Below, piece by piece: positions 8,768 through 16,854 of a stretch of DNA of 38,137 nt. Source of the DNA: Mesorhizobium sp. B4-1-3 (GTDB lineage: Bacteria > Pseudomonadota > Alphaproteobacteria > Rhizobiales > Rhizobiaceae); assembly GCF_006439355.1 (NCBI RefSeq), contig NZ_VFTG01000038.1, positions 1 to 38,137 of the forward strand. Direction: 5' to 3'. Each line of letters opens with the position of its first letter. Within the stretch, counting starts at the first letter, position 1. Both the position numbers and the translations under genes were made by a program. Below the pieces are notes generated by a model that ran no database searches, was not told the origin of the DNA, and saw only the letters and a list, made by a program, of their open reading frames with translations.

Positions 8768-9142
8768 ATGAGCCTTACCGGGCAAACCTCAAACGGCTGG
8801 AGCCGGATCCTCGTGCTGGCAGCTGGGTTCGTCGGCGCGGCCGGCGTAGCGCTGTCGGCGGCGGCCGCGCATCGCGGCAGCGCCTTCACCGGCACCGCGG
8901 CCAATTTCCTGCTGATGCATGCGCCGGCCTTCCTGGCCATCGGCCTCGCCGGCGGCAACCGCTGCCTCGGGATCGCCAGCCTCGTCCTGCTAGCGGGCCT
9001 GCTTCTGTTCTGCGGCGATCTTTTGGCCCGCGACTTTCTCGGCTCGCGGCTGTTCCCGATGTCGGCGCCGATCGGCGGTACCCTGCTGATTGCCGGCTGG
9101 ATAGCGATCGGCGTCTCGGCGCTGTGGCGCCCTCGGCCGTAG
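8768..9142 (+). CDS. DUF423 family small membrane protein
   Basis: This 124-residue protein has four hydrophobic segments. The DUF423 (YgdD-like) pattern is visible: AAHRGSAF after TM1, HAPAFLAIGL in TM2, LLLFCGDLLARDFLG, and the closing APIGGTLLIAGWIAIG motif. Molecular function of the family is unknown. ATG 8768 follows GGAG at 8756-8759. Its 3' end overlaps the antisense small gene at 8990-9292. It lies 37 bp after the MFS gene and may be cotranscribed with it. Confidence 0.85.
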   Translation: MSLTGQTSNGWSRILVLAAGFVGAAGVALSAAAAHRGSAFTGTAANFLLMHAPAFLAIGLAGGNRCLGIASLVLLAGLLLFCGDLLARDFLGSRLFPMSAPIGGTLLIAGWIAIGVSALWRPRP

Positions 9143-9292
9143 GTATTTCCGGCGACTTTTTTCAGTGGCGCGCTGCTTGTGCTTGCGCGCGGGCAGGTCG
9201 TTGGCGCGGCGCCGTTCAGGCTGCTCGGTTCCTGGCGTGATGCCCCAATAATTGCGGTAGATGTCCTGAAACAGATGACCAATCGGATGCAT
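8990..9292 (-). CDS. Small basic protein B, paralogue of the 9351-9494 product
   Basis: From ATG 9292 (preceded by GAGGAGAAG) the product begins MHPIGHLFQDIYRNYWGI, sharing 12 of 18 residues with the neighbouring small protein. The frame stays open for 100 residues, rich in Arg, Lys and Gln, and its last 153 bp are antisense to the DUF423 gene. The paralogue is only 47 residues long, so the real conserved unit is probably the first 40-45 residues, and the rest may be read-through after a frameshift or stop loss. I do not recognise the family. A LacI-type palindrome lies 18 bp upstream of the start. Confidence 0.55.
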   Translation of the reverse strand: MHPIGHLFQDIYRNYWGITPGTEQPERRRANDLPARKHKQRATEKSRRKYLRPRAPQRRDADRYPAGNQQGTADRRRHREQPRAEKVAGQKIAAEQKQAR

Positions 9293-9309
9293 AGCAGCTT
9301 CTCCTCGAA

Positions 9310-9323
9310 TTGAATCGACCCAA
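9310..9323. promoter_or_regulatory. LacI-type operator before small gene B
   Basis: TTGAATCGACCCAA differs by one base from the palindromes at 9585-9598 and, read inverted, 9536-9549. It lies 18 bp upstream of the ATG at 9292. Its match to the sites flanking the lacI-type gene suggests shared control. Confidence 0.55.
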
Positions 9324-9350
9324 CACGTAGGTGCGGAAAAAGACGGCGGT

Positions 9351-9494
9351 TCAGCCGCGCTTGCGCTCCACAAGAAAGCGCGGCTCGCGGCGCCAGGGAC
9401 TCGACCTGCCCCGCCGCTTCTCGCTGACAGCGGCCGAGACGATGCCCCAGTCGTTGCGGTAGACGTCCTCGAACAAATAGCTCACCGGATGCAT
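9351..9494 (-). CDS. Small basic protein A (47 residues)
   Basis: ATG 9494 follows a strong TAGGAGG at 7-bp spacing. The product is MHPVSYLFEDVYRNDWGI followed by a Ser/Arg-rich tail that ends in ...VERKRG, with TGA at 9351. The N-terminal 18 residues match small protein B at 12 positions (MHP, LF, D, YRN, WGI). Such conservation between two tandem frames, with ribosome binding sites on both, supports real genes. No membrane segment or signal peptide is seen, and the tail is strongly basic, so nucleic-acid or anionic-surface binding is possible but unproven. The palindrome at 9536-9551 sits 42 bp upstream, pointing to control by the divergent LacI regulator. Family not recognised. Confidence 0.7.
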   Translation of the reverse strand: MHPVSYLFEDVYRNDWGIVSAAVSEKRRGRSSPWRREPRFLVERKRG

Positions 9495-9535
9495 GGCACC
9501 CTCCTATCGAAACCCACTCCGCCCTGGAGCAGAAC

Positions 9536-9598
9536 TTGGATCGATTCAAATCATACCCCTCGATCACGTCGGGTCAAGCGAAATTTGAATCGATCCAA
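9536..9598. promoter_or_regulatory. Paired LacI-type operators in the divergent promoter region
   Basis: TTGGATCGATTCAAAT (9536-9551) and ATTTGAATCGATCCAA (9583-9598) are exact inverted copies, and each is itself nearly palindromic around ATCGAT. Their centres are 49 bp apart, a distance that would permit looping. They separate the small-protein genes from the LacI-family gene, so autoregulation plus control of the small genes is likely. Confidence 0.7.
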
Positions 9599-9668
9599 CA
9601 AAAATGTTAGATGACCGGCGGCAATTCAGCGGTCATGTTCGTCGCGTGACCGGATTCGGAGGAACGAC

Positions 9669-10748
9669 ATGGCATCACTCCTCGAAGGCCAGGCAAGACC
9701 GATCAGGCTGGCCGACATCGCCAAGGCCGCCGGTGTCTCACACGGCACGGCCTCGAATGTTTTCAGCCGGCCCGAGATCGTGCGCGCCGAAGTGCGCGAG
9801 CGGGTCAAGGCGATCGCGGAGCAGATGGGCTATGCCGGCCCGGACCCGAAAGGCCGACTGCTGCGCGCCGGCAAGGTCAACGCCATCGGCGTCGCCACCA
9901 CCGAACCCCTCTCCTACTTCTTCGACGATCCCTTCGCGCGCGTGATGATGGCCGGCATTTCGGAAGCCTGCGACGCCACCGGCGCGGGCATCGCGCTGGT
10001 ATCGGCCGCCAATCAGGAAAAGCTCGCCTGGAACATCCAGAGCGCGCTCGTCGATGGTTTTGTGCTGTTCTGCATCGAAGGCGGCTCGCGGCTTGTCGAC
10101 CTGACGCGCGAGCGCAAGCTGCCCTTCGTCGCGCTGGAGCTCGGCTTCCAGGACGAAACCGTATCGGCGATCGGCGTCGACAATGTCGCCGGCGCGCGGC
10201 TCGCCGCGCGTCACCTCGCCGAGCTTGGCCATCGCCGTTTCGCCGTCCTGTCGCTCGGCTTCGCCGACGATCACACCGGCTTCGCCACGCCGGAAGTGGT
10301 GCGCAGCGCGGTCTATACCGGCACGCGCGATCGCCTTGCCGGCTATTTCGAGGAGCTTTCCCGCTTCGGCATCGATACGGCGACTGTCCCGGTCTATGAG
10401 ACCGAGAACGAGGAAAAAAGCACCAGAGCCGGCCTGGAGGCAATCTTTGCCAGGGATGAAAGGCCAACCGCCATCCTGGCGATGTCGGACCGCATGGCCC
10501 TCATCGCCATCGACTGGCTGAAAGCGCGAGGTCTCAACGTTCCCGGCGACGTCTCGATCGTCGGTTTCGACGGCGTGCCGGACGGCGCGCTATCCACGCC
10601 GCCGCTGACAACGATTGCCCAGCCGATCACCGAGATCGGCCGTCGCGCCGCGCGCATGATTCTCGACCATGACGGCGCGGTGCGCCGCGAGACGATGGGT
10701 GTCGAGTTCATCGTCAGAGGCTCGACCGGTCCAGCCCCGAAAGCCTGA
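9669..10748 (+). CDS. LacI-family transcriptional regulator
   Basis: This 359-residue regulator has the N-terminal LacI helix-turn-helix RLADIAKAAGVSHGTASNVFS (13-33) with hinge helix up to about 65, then a periplasmic-binding-protein-like sensor domain (about 70-355). Typical sensor motifs are present: HLAELGHRRFAVLS, AILAMSDRMALIAIDWLKARGLNVPGDVSIVGFDG and PPLTTIAQP. ATG 9669 has GGAGGA at 9658-9663. The ligand is unknown; no sugar transport or catabolic genes adjoin it. Three near-identical palindromes upstream of it and of the two small genes make those small genes the only visible local targets. Confidence 0.93.
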   Translation: MASLLEGQARPIRLADIAKAAGVSHGTASNVFSRPEIVRAEVRERVKAIAEQMGYAGPDPKGRLLRAGKVNAIGVATTEPLSYFFDDPFARVMMAGISEACDATGAGIALVSAANQEKLAWNIQSALVDGFVLFCIEGGSRLVDLTRERKLPFVALELGFQDETVSAIGVDNVAGARLAARHLAELGHRRFAVLSLGFADDHTGFATPEVVRSAVYTGTRDRLAGYFEELSRFGIDTATVPVYETENEEKSTRAGLEAIFARDERPTAILAMSDRMALIAIDWLKARGLNVPGDVSIVGFDGVPDGALSTPPLTTIAQPITEIGRRAARMILDHDGAVRRETMGVEFIVRGSTGPAPKA

Positions 10749-10802
10749 ACAGGCTCAGATAGCTCCGCGCGGATACGCAGGCACCTGTCCCTTGCGCTGC
10801 GG

Positions 10803-11993
10803 TCAGTAGCCGCCCACCCTCACCGGTTGCGCGCCGAACGGCGCACGCCCAGGCTCCTCGCGCACCGGCTTGGCGCGGGACGGGCCGAGGCCGGCAAGCC
10901 ATTCGAGATAGAGCGCAAGCGCGAGTTGCATGGCGATGCCGGCCGCGATCAGCACCGTGTCGTAGGCAAGGCCGCCCGGGTTGATCAGCTTCAGCACCTG
11001 CGCCGCCATGGCCAGCAGCGTGCCGGCGATGAACACCGGCAGCGAGCGCTTGCCGAGGATCGCCAGAGGGTTGTCGGGCCGAACGCGGAAGATGTTGGAG
11101 ACCGCCGGCAGCCCTACGATCAGATAGGCGACCGACAAGATGTGCAAGAGCCGCGGCAGCGACAGGAACGTCTTGTCGAAGCCGCCGATGACCACCGGCA
11201 GGTTGAACCAGGTGATCTGGCCCCATAGCGGGCTGTGCACCCAGATCGCCGCGCCGATCACGTAGATGCCGGCGGCGCCAAGCAGCCACGGATTGACGGG
11301 GATGCGCCCGCCGCGCTTCACATGCAGCATGGCGGCAAGGCCGATGTTGAACAGGAACTGCCAGGACAATGGGTTGAGGAACCAGAGGCCGGGCTCCGGA
11401 TAGTTCGGCGGCGCGATCTGCCAGACGCCGGCGGCGAGCCAGAGCAGGCCGGACACGATCAGCGCCGGCACCGGCCGATAGCTGACGAACAGCACGAAAG
11501 CAGGCGCCGCCAGAAGCAGCGCCGCATAGACCGGCAGGATGTTGTTGTAGCCGAGCTGGTGGCCAAGCATGACGATGCCGAGCAACGCCTGCGGTGTGTT
11601 GCGCATCAAGGGCTCGATGTTGATCATCGTCAGCATTTCCGGCCGGTGCACGAACAGCGCGGCGGCGCAAAACAGCGCGATCACCGCCATCGTTATGACA
11701 ATGTGCGAGATATAGAGCACGCCGGCGCGCCGCCACATCTTCAAGGTTGCGAGCAATCGGCCGCCCGGCTTGAACTTCGTGCCGTAGGCCAGCGCCACCG
11801 AGATCCCGGAAATCAGCACGAAGGCTTCGGCCGCATCGGAAAAGCCGAAATTCTTGTAGGTCCAGTTCTCGAAGACCGTTCCGGGCACATGGTCGATAAA
11901 GATGGTGAGCAGCGCGAGCGCGCGCAGCACGTCGATACGTGTGTCACGCTCTCCGACACGCTTATCGCGATCGTTTGGGACAGGGGTGGTCAT
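10803..11993 (-). CDS. opgC: OpgC-like membrane acyltransferase
   Basis: This 396-residue polytopic protein matches the OpgC family, which succinylates osmoregulated periplasmic glucans. The N-terminal signature DVLRALALLTIFIDHVPG...NFGFSDAAEAFVLISGIS (about residues 21-65) is diagnostic, followed by about ten hydrophobic segments. The histidine in FIDHVPG and Asp/Glu of SDAAEAF are the likely functional residues. ATG 11993 has GAGG eight bases upstream; a TTG at 11999 is less likely. No other glucan genes are adjacent, so the exact acceptor is inference. It is convergent with the LacI gene and divergent from the esterase. Confidence 0.85.
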   Translation of the reverse strand: MTTPVPNDRDKRVGERDTRIDVLRALALLTIFIDHVPGTVFENWTYKNFGFSDAAEAFVLISGISVALAYGTKFKPGGRLLATLKMWRRAGVLYISHIVITMAVIALFCAAALFVHRPEMLTMINIEPLMRNTPQALLGIVMLGHQLGYNNILPVYAALLLAAPAFVLFVSYRPVPALIVSGLLWLAAGVWQIAPPNYPEPGLWFLNPLSWQFLFNIGLAAMLHVKRGGRIPVNPWLLGAAGIYVIGAAIWVHSPLWGQITWFNLPVVIGGFDKTFLSLPRLLHILSVAYLIVGLPAVSNIFRVRPDNPLAILGKRSLPVFIAGTLLAMAAQVLKLINPGGLAYDTVLIAAGIAMQLALALYLEWLAGLGPSRAKPVREEPGRAPFGAQPVRVGGY

Positions 11994-12120
11994 CGACAAA
12001 AGGCCTCAAAGCTGGTTGTTCATAGCCAGCAATGCGACCCCCGGGGCGCACCGCTTCGATTCCTCCCATGGGGAGTGTATCGGCGCAGAAACGGACTGAA
12101 ATGCGCCTGGTTCAATCAAC

Positions 12121-12137
12121 TTTCGCGGAGCGCGAAA
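12121..12137. promoter_or_regulatory. Perfect palindrome upstream of the esterase gene
   Basis: TTTCGCG-GAG-CGCGAAA is a perfect 7-bp inverted repeat with a 3-bp centre, 49 bp before the esterase start and in the divergent opgC/esterase spacer. It looks like a dimer-binding operator, but no regulator gene is adjacent. No T run follows immediately, so a terminator is less likely. Confidence 0.4.
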
Positions 12138-12185
12138 ATATTCCGTTTTGAAGCCGGCAAATCAAGGAATCTCTCATGGAATCAA

Positions 12186-12857
12186 ATGGATGTGAGCGTG
12201 TCCGAATATAGTGACGAAAACAGCATCCTGCACGGGGATCTCACTTTTCCCTACCGTCTGCTAAGGCCCGCAACCGCAAGCGGCGAGTGCCTGTTCGTGC
12301 TGCACGGGTCAGGCGTGGACGAGACGATGATGCTGCCGCTGGCGATGCAGATCGCGCCGCGTTCGGTGATCGTCGCGGCCCGCGGCCGCATACGCCAAGA
12401 GGACGGATTTCGCTGGTTCGAGCGAATCACGCCGACCAGTTTCGAGCAAACCTCCATCCGTGCCGAGACGGCCGCCTATGCCCGGTTCGCGACGGAGGCC
12501 GCGCGGCAACATGGGCTCGACCTGCAGCGTGCGACCTTCCTTGGCTACTCGAACGGCGCCAATGTCGTGTCCAGCCTGATGCTGCTGCATCCCGGCTTGG
12601 TCCGGCAGGCGGCGCTCCTGCGGGCAATGCCGGTGCTCAACAATCCTCCAACGTCAGATCTTAGCGGCACACGGGTGCTGATCGTCGCCGGCGCCGCCGA
12701 CCAGACCTACGGTCCGTTCGCACCTGCCCTTGTGACGCTGTTCAGCGAACGCCACGCCGAGGTGGATGCGCGCATCGTGGCCGCGGGTCATGAATTCGGC
12801 GATGCGGACGCCGCGATCGTGCGGCAATGGCTGGCAGCTCCTATAGCGATCGCCTGA
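12186..12857 (+). CDS. Phospholipase/carboxylesterase-family alpha/beta hydrolase
   Basis: This 223-residue protein has the compact alpha/beta hydrolase fold of the YpfH/carboxylesterase group. LFVLHGSGVDETMM (about 38-51) is the oxyanion loop. GYSNGANV holds the nucleophile Ser in G-x-S-x-G-like form (GYSNG). RVLIVAGAADQTYGP gives the acid Asp and AGHEFGDAD the His. Relatives hydrolyse short acyl or lipid esters; the substrate is not evident. ATG 12186 is the only sensible start in frame, as upstream sequence is antisense to opgC. Probably monocistronic, with the palindrome at 12121-12137 in its leader. Confidence 0.85.
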   Translation: MDVSVSEYSDENSILHGDLTFPYRLLRPATASGECLFVLHGSGVDETMMLPLAMQIAPRSVIVAARGRIRQEDGFRWFERITPTSFEQTSIRAETAAYARFATEAARQHGLDLQRATFLGYSNGANVVSSLMLLHPGLVRQAALLRAMPVLNNPPTSDLSGTRVLIVAGAADQTYGPFAPALVTLFSERHAEVDARIVAAGHEFGDADAAIVRQWLAAPIAIA

Positions 12858-12978
12858 CCGTGCCCGCCAAGCGGGCTTCGGTGCCGGCAATCGCCACCCC
12901 GTCGACTGTCGCAATACGGACGGGAGCATGTCCAGGCACGGGTTGGGAGCTATCTAAGCAGCCTCCCGTGGAAAGCCC

Positions 12979-14367
12979 TCACCCCTGCCCCATCCGGTTC
13001 CAAGCGTCCAAACCCGCAATCTTGTAGGCTTCCGCCAGCGTCGGATAGTTGAAAGTGTTGTTGACGAAGAAGTCGACCGTGCCGCCGAGGTTGATCACCG
13101 CCTGGCCGATATGGATGAGCTCGGTGGCGCCCTCGCCGACGATGTGGGCGCCGAGCAGGCGGCGGGTCTCAACCGAGAACAACAGCTTCAGGAAACCGCT
13201 CGAGACGCCCATGATGTGGCCGCGCGAGGTCTCGCGAAAACGCGCCAGGCCGACCTCATAAGCGGCGCCGCTTTCGCGCACCTGCTCTTCCGACAGACCG
13301 ACCGTCGATATCTCCGGCACGGCATAGATGCCGTAGGGAAAGCTCTCGGGCGGCGGCGGCAGATTGACGCCGAAGGCGTGGCAGGCCGCCACCCTTCCCT
13401 GCTCCATCGACGTCGAGGCGAGGCTCGGGAAGCCGATGACGTCGCCGGACGCGTAGATGTTCGGCACGCTGGTCTGAAAGGTTTGCGGGTCGACCTTGAT
13501 GCGGCCTCTGGCGTCGGCCTCGATGCCGACCATGTCGAGGCCGAGGCTGGCGACGTTGCCGGTGCGGCCGGCGGCGTAGAGCACCATCTCCGAGCGGATA
13601 CTGCGGCCATCGGCAAGCGTCACCTCGGCATGGTCGGGTTTCGAGGCGATCTCCTTCACCGTGCTGCCCAGACGGATGGTCATGCCGCGGTCGCGCATCT
13701 GGTGGATGAAGTCGTCGACGATCTCGCGATCGATGAAGTCGAGAATGGTGTTGCGCGGCTCGACCAGTGTCACCGGCACGTCGAGCGCCGAAAAGATGGT
13801 GGCGTATTCGACGCCGATGACGCCGGCGCCGATCACCGTCAGCGTGCGCGGCAGATGCTGGAGCTCCAGCATCTCGTCGCTGTCGAAAACGCGCTTCTTG
13901 TCGAAGGGCACGTCGGCCGGGCGGTGCGGCCTGGTGCCGACGGCAATCAGCGCGTTGGCGAAGCCGACCTCGCTGTAGTCGCCATTGTCGGCGGTCAGGC
14001 TGACCTTGTTCGGCGTAAGGAATTTTACCGCGGCGCGCGCGCTCCTCACCGTGTTGCGCATGAACTGGTGCTGCAGCACCTCGACCTCATGGTCGAGCGT
14101 CTTGTGCAGCCGCTCGACCAGATCCGAGATCGAAATGTCCTGCTTTACCCGGTAGCCGCGTCCGTAGAAGCCGCGTTCGCGCCACCCCGAGAGGTTGAGC
14201 ACCGTCTCGCGAAGCGTCTTAGACGGAATGGTGCCAGTATGCACCGAGACGCCGCCCAGGCGCCGCCCCCTGTCGACGACCAGCACCGACTTGCCGAGCT
14301 TGGCCGATTGAACCGCGGCCCGGCGTCCCGAAGGGCCGCTGCCGATGACCAGCATGTCGTAGTCCAT
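12979..14367 (-). CDS. sthA: Soluble pyridine nucleotide transhydrogenase (SthA-like)
   Basis: This 462-residue flavoprotein belongs to the disulfide-reductase superfamily. It has the FAD Rossmann motif LVIGSGPSGRRAAVQSAKLG (about 6-25), the NAD(P) motif TVIGAGVIGVEYATIFSALDV, and the C-terminal dimer domain ending in the NNTFNYPTLAEAYKIA motif. The redox dithiol of lipoamide dehydrogenase is absent: the segment reads GGVSVHTGTIPSKTL without cysteines, as expected for Si-specific transhydrogenases, which shuttle hydride between NADPH and NAD+. ATG 14367 is chosen over a longer frame because MDYDMLVIGSG is the usual N-terminus and GGGGG precedes it. Confidence 0.92.
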   Translation of the reverse strand: MDYDMLVIGSGPSGRRAAVQSAKLGKSVLVVDRGRRLGGVSVHTGTIPSKTLRETVLNLSGWRERGFYGRGYRVKQDISISDLVERLHKTLDHEVEVLQHQFMRNTVRSARAAVKFLTPNKVSLTADNGDYSEVGFANALIAVGTRPHRPADVPFDKKRVFDSDEMLELQHLPRTLTVIGAGVIGVEYATIFSALDVPVTLVEPRNTILDFIDREIVDDFIHQMRDRGMTIRLGSTVKEIASKPDHAEVTLADGRSIRSEMVLYAAGRTGNVASLGLDMVGIEADARGRIKVDPQTFQTSVPNIYASGDVIGFPSLASTSMEQGRVAACHAFGVNLPPPPESFPYGIYAVPEISTVGLSEEQVRESGAAYEVGLARFRETSRGHIMGVSSGFLKLLFSVETRRLLGAHIVGEGATELIHIGQAVINLGGTVDFFVNNTFNYPTLAEAYKIAGLDAWNRMGQG

Positions 14368-14560
14368 GTCCCCCGTCCCTCGTTGTGCGCCGCAGCAAGC
14401 TAGACCGGGAAGAATGTCATGTTCAACAGGCAACACCTTGCTCGGATATTCCTGGAGCGACGCGAACCGGCCAGAACAGCCAAAGGCGGGCGAAAACCTT
14501 AATCCAACGGCAAGGCTTGTGTGCAAAGGTCTGACTGAGGGGACCGTTGGGGCAACAGAG

Positions 14561-15244
14561 TTGGCGATTTCCAAAAGTGATGCGCTGGCTGGCGCAGAAA
14601 CGGGATTTTGGTCCGGATTACGAAGCAGCGGAGCCATCACCGACCTGCGCGAGGGCCTGTTCCGGTTCATCGCATTGCTGGTCGCCGCGATTTTCGTCTA
14701 TCGCGGCGCGCGCCATCTGGTCATCGATCCGGGCCGGCTGAATATCCTGCTGCTCATGATCTCAGATGCGCTGACTTTCATCTGGCTGCTTTTGGCGCGG
14801 CGGCCGATTGTCCGCGACTGGAGTCCTTTCACGGTATTCATCTCGCTGACGGCCGGTTTCGGCTCGGGCTTCGTTTCGCTCCAGGACGGCACCGCCATCA
14901 TCCCGCTTTATATCGCGGCGCCGCTGCAGTTCCTGGCGCTATGGCTGGTGATTTGGGGCAAGATGTCGCTCGGCCGCTCCTTCGCCATCCTGCCTGCCAA
15001 TCGCGGCGTCGTCACCGGCGGCGCTTACCGTTTCGTTCGCCACCCGATCTATGCCGGCTATCTGGCGGGGCACATCCTTTTCCTGCTGTCGAGCTTCTCG
15101 GTCTACAATTTCACCGTCTATGCGATCATCACCCTGTTCCAGATCCATCGCATCCTGCGCGAGGAACGTATCCTGGCGCTGACGCAGGAGTATCGCGACT
15201 ATCTCGGGCGGGTCCGCTATAGGCTTTGCCCCGGCATTTTCTGA
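14561..15244 (+). CDS. Isoprenylcysteine carboxyl methyltransferase-like membrane protein
   Basis: The protein has about six hydrophobic segments and the C-terminal ICMT/PEMT signature: FAILPANRGVVTGGAYRFVRHPIYAGYL, then REERILALTQEYRDYLGRVRYRLCPGIF. RHPxY and the EE...Y pattern bind S-adenosylmethionine and substrate in this superfamily. Bacterial members methylate diverse lipids or quinol-like compounds; the target is unknown. The start is uncertain. TTG 14561 lies just before the conserved region with a GGGG stretch upstream, and GTG 14519 is the alternative. An ATG at 14366 would extend into the sthA 5' end and is unlikely. Confidence 0.75.
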   Translation: MAISKSDALAGAETGFWSGLRSSGAITDLREGLFRFIALLVAAIFVYRGARHLVIDPGRLNILLLMISDALTFIWLLLARRPIVRDWSPFTVFISLTAGFGSGFVSLQDGTAIIPLYIAAPLQFLALWLVIWGKMSLGRSFAILPANRGVVTGGAYRFVRHPIYAGYLAGHILFLLSSFSVYNFTVYAIITLFQIHRILREERILALTQEYRDYLGRVRYRLCPGIF

Positions 15245-15348
15245 CGTCGCGCCGGTCCGCCGACGGCATGTTTCCTTGAATTCCGGGCCGCTCTCACCAT
15301 TTGAGAGGGCGGCAGGCATCACGCGGATGCCGCGATCGAGGAACGGAC

Positions 15349-15819
15349 ATGAGCACACGCGTATTGGACGGCGAGATCATCACGACCAGATTCGAGGACA
15401 CCCGCGCTTATCGTGGGGTTCGGACAAGGCGTATCTTTGCCTTCCTGCTCGACTATTTCTTCGTCGCGCTGCTGACCATTCCCTTGGCCATCCTGGTCGC
15501 CATTCTCGGGCTGTTGACCTTCGGACTCGGCTGGGCGCTGTTTTCGATGCTGGTGCCGATGGTCGCCATCCTCTATATCTGGAACACGCTGGGCAGCCGC
15601 GACCAGGCGACGACCGGCATGAAGATCATGGGCATCCGCCTGGAGAAGCTCGACGGCAGCCGCATCGACGGCATGACGGCTGTGGTTCACTCGCTGCTGT
15701 TCTGGGCCGGCAACGTCATCCTGACGCCGCTGGTGCTTCTGGTCACGCTGTTCTCCGACCGCAAGCGCACGCTGCACGACCTTTTGCTCGGCACCGTAGT
15801 CACCCGCACCGATATCTGA
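15349..15819 (+). CDS. RDD family membrane protein
   Basis: This 156-residue protein has the RDD domain: an N-terminal RRIFAFLLDYFFVALL helix with the Arg/Asp pair, a second hydrophobic pair around residues 60-80, the loop ATTGMKIMGIRLEKLDG, and the C-terminal SDRKRTLHDLLLGTVV motif containing the conserved Asp of the family. Function of most RDD proteins is unknown; some are linked to ion exchange. ATG 15349 has GAGGAAC upstream. Separate from bpt by 148 bp. Confidence 0.85.
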   Translation: MSTRVLDGEIITTRFEDTRAYRGVRTRRIFAFLLDYFFVALLTIPLAILVAILGLLTFGLGWALFSMLVPMVAILYIWNTLGSRDQATTGMKIMGIRLEKLDGSRIDGMTAVVHSLLFWAGNVILTPLVLLVTLFSDRKRTLHDLLLGTVVTRTDI

Positions 15820-15967
15820 CGGCGTCCAGGGCCGCGCGGATCAAACCGCAGCGCCGCCCGTGCTAAAATATGAACAGGTCCAGGCCGTCGCGTCAGCACA
15901 ATCCTGTTGAAATTTTTGCCGGCCGGGCCAAAGGTAGGGCGATTCGCAGGAGCGTTTCCAAGATTAG

Positions 15968-16732
15968 ATGACGCAGCATCCGACCCAGTCGCCGCAGTTC
16001 TTCCTGACCGCGCCGTCACCATGTCCCTATCTGGAGGGACAGTTCGAGCGCAAGGTGTTCACGCACCTTGTCGGCGACAAGGCGCCGGAGATGAACGACC
16101 TGCTCACGCAAGGCGGCTTCCGGCGCTCACAGAACATCGCTTACCGCCCAGCCTGCGAATCGTGCCGCGCCTGTGTCTCGGTGCGCATCCTGGCGCAGGA
16201 ATTCGATCCCAGCCGCAACATGCGCCGCGTCGTCCAGCGCAATGCCGACCTGGTCGGCGCCATGCATGACGCGCAGCCCTCGACCGAGCAATATTCGCTC
16301 TTCCGCGCCTATCTCGACGCCCGCCACCGTCGCGGCGGCATGTCGGACATGACCGTGCTCGACTATGCGATGATGGTGGAAGACACCCATGTCGACACCA
16401 AGATCATCGAATACCGGCGGCGCGGCCCCGACACTTTCATCACCGGCAAGGGCCATGGCGAGCTGATCGCCGTCGCGCTCACCGACAAGATGGCCGATGG
16501 CCTGTCGATGGTCTATTCCTACTTCAATCCCGACTTCGAGGACCGCTCGCTCGGTACTTTCATGATCCTCGATCACATCGCCCGCGCCAAGGCGATGGGC
16601 CTGCCACACGTCTATCTCGGCTACTGGGTCAACGGCTCGCGCAAGATGAATTATAAGATGCGCTTCATGCCGCAGGAGCATCTCGGCCCGAAAGGTTGGG
16701 AACGCTACGACCACGAAGCGGTCAGTCGCTAA
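15968..16732 (+). CDS. bpt: Aspartate/glutamate leucyltransferase (Bpt)
   Basis: This 254-residue enzyme transfers leucine from Leu-tRNA to proteins with N-terminal Asp or Glu, marking them for ClpS/ClpAP degradation in the bacterial N-degron pathway. The ATE N-domain holds the four cysteines C19 (CPYL), C63, C66 and C69 (CESCRAC). The C-domain contains SMVYSYFNPDFEDRSLGTFMILDHI and YLGYWVNGSRKMNYKMRF, both typical of Bpt/ATE1. Length matches the bacterial family. No clear Shine-Dalgarno is seen close to ATG 15968, but the conserved FFLTAPSPCPYL region begins 11 residues in, so the start fits. Confidence 0.95.
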   Translation: MTQHPTQSPQFFLTAPSPCPYLEGQFERKVFTHLVGDKAPEMNDLLTQGGFRRSQNIAYRPACESCRACVSVRILAQEFDPSRNMRRVVQRNADLVGAMHDAQPSTEQYSLFRAYLDARHRRGGMSDMTVLDYAMMVEDTHVDTKIIEYRRRGPDTFITGKGHGELIAVALTDKMADGLSMVYSYFNPDFEDRSLGTFMILDHIARAKAMGLPHVYLGYWVNGSRKMNYKMRFMPQEHLGPKGWERYDHEAVSR

Positions 16733-16854
16733 AACGAGTTTTCCCGAACCCGCGCTCTATAGTGTTTCAAGGGAGAAGACGCTGGTCTTGCGCCCTCGCG
16801 CGAGAAATCTGCAATCGCGCCAGCGCCGCTCCCGTTTATTTCGAGAACGATCAC

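Noticed and set aside
9611..9636. ATGACC...GGTCAT inverted repeat before the LacI gene
   Set aside because: Arms are only 6 bp with a 14-bp gap and include no relation to the clear LacI-type palindromes; chance is likely.
13111..14403. A 430-codon plus-strand frame opposite sthA
   Set aside because: Antisense shadow without domain or start context.
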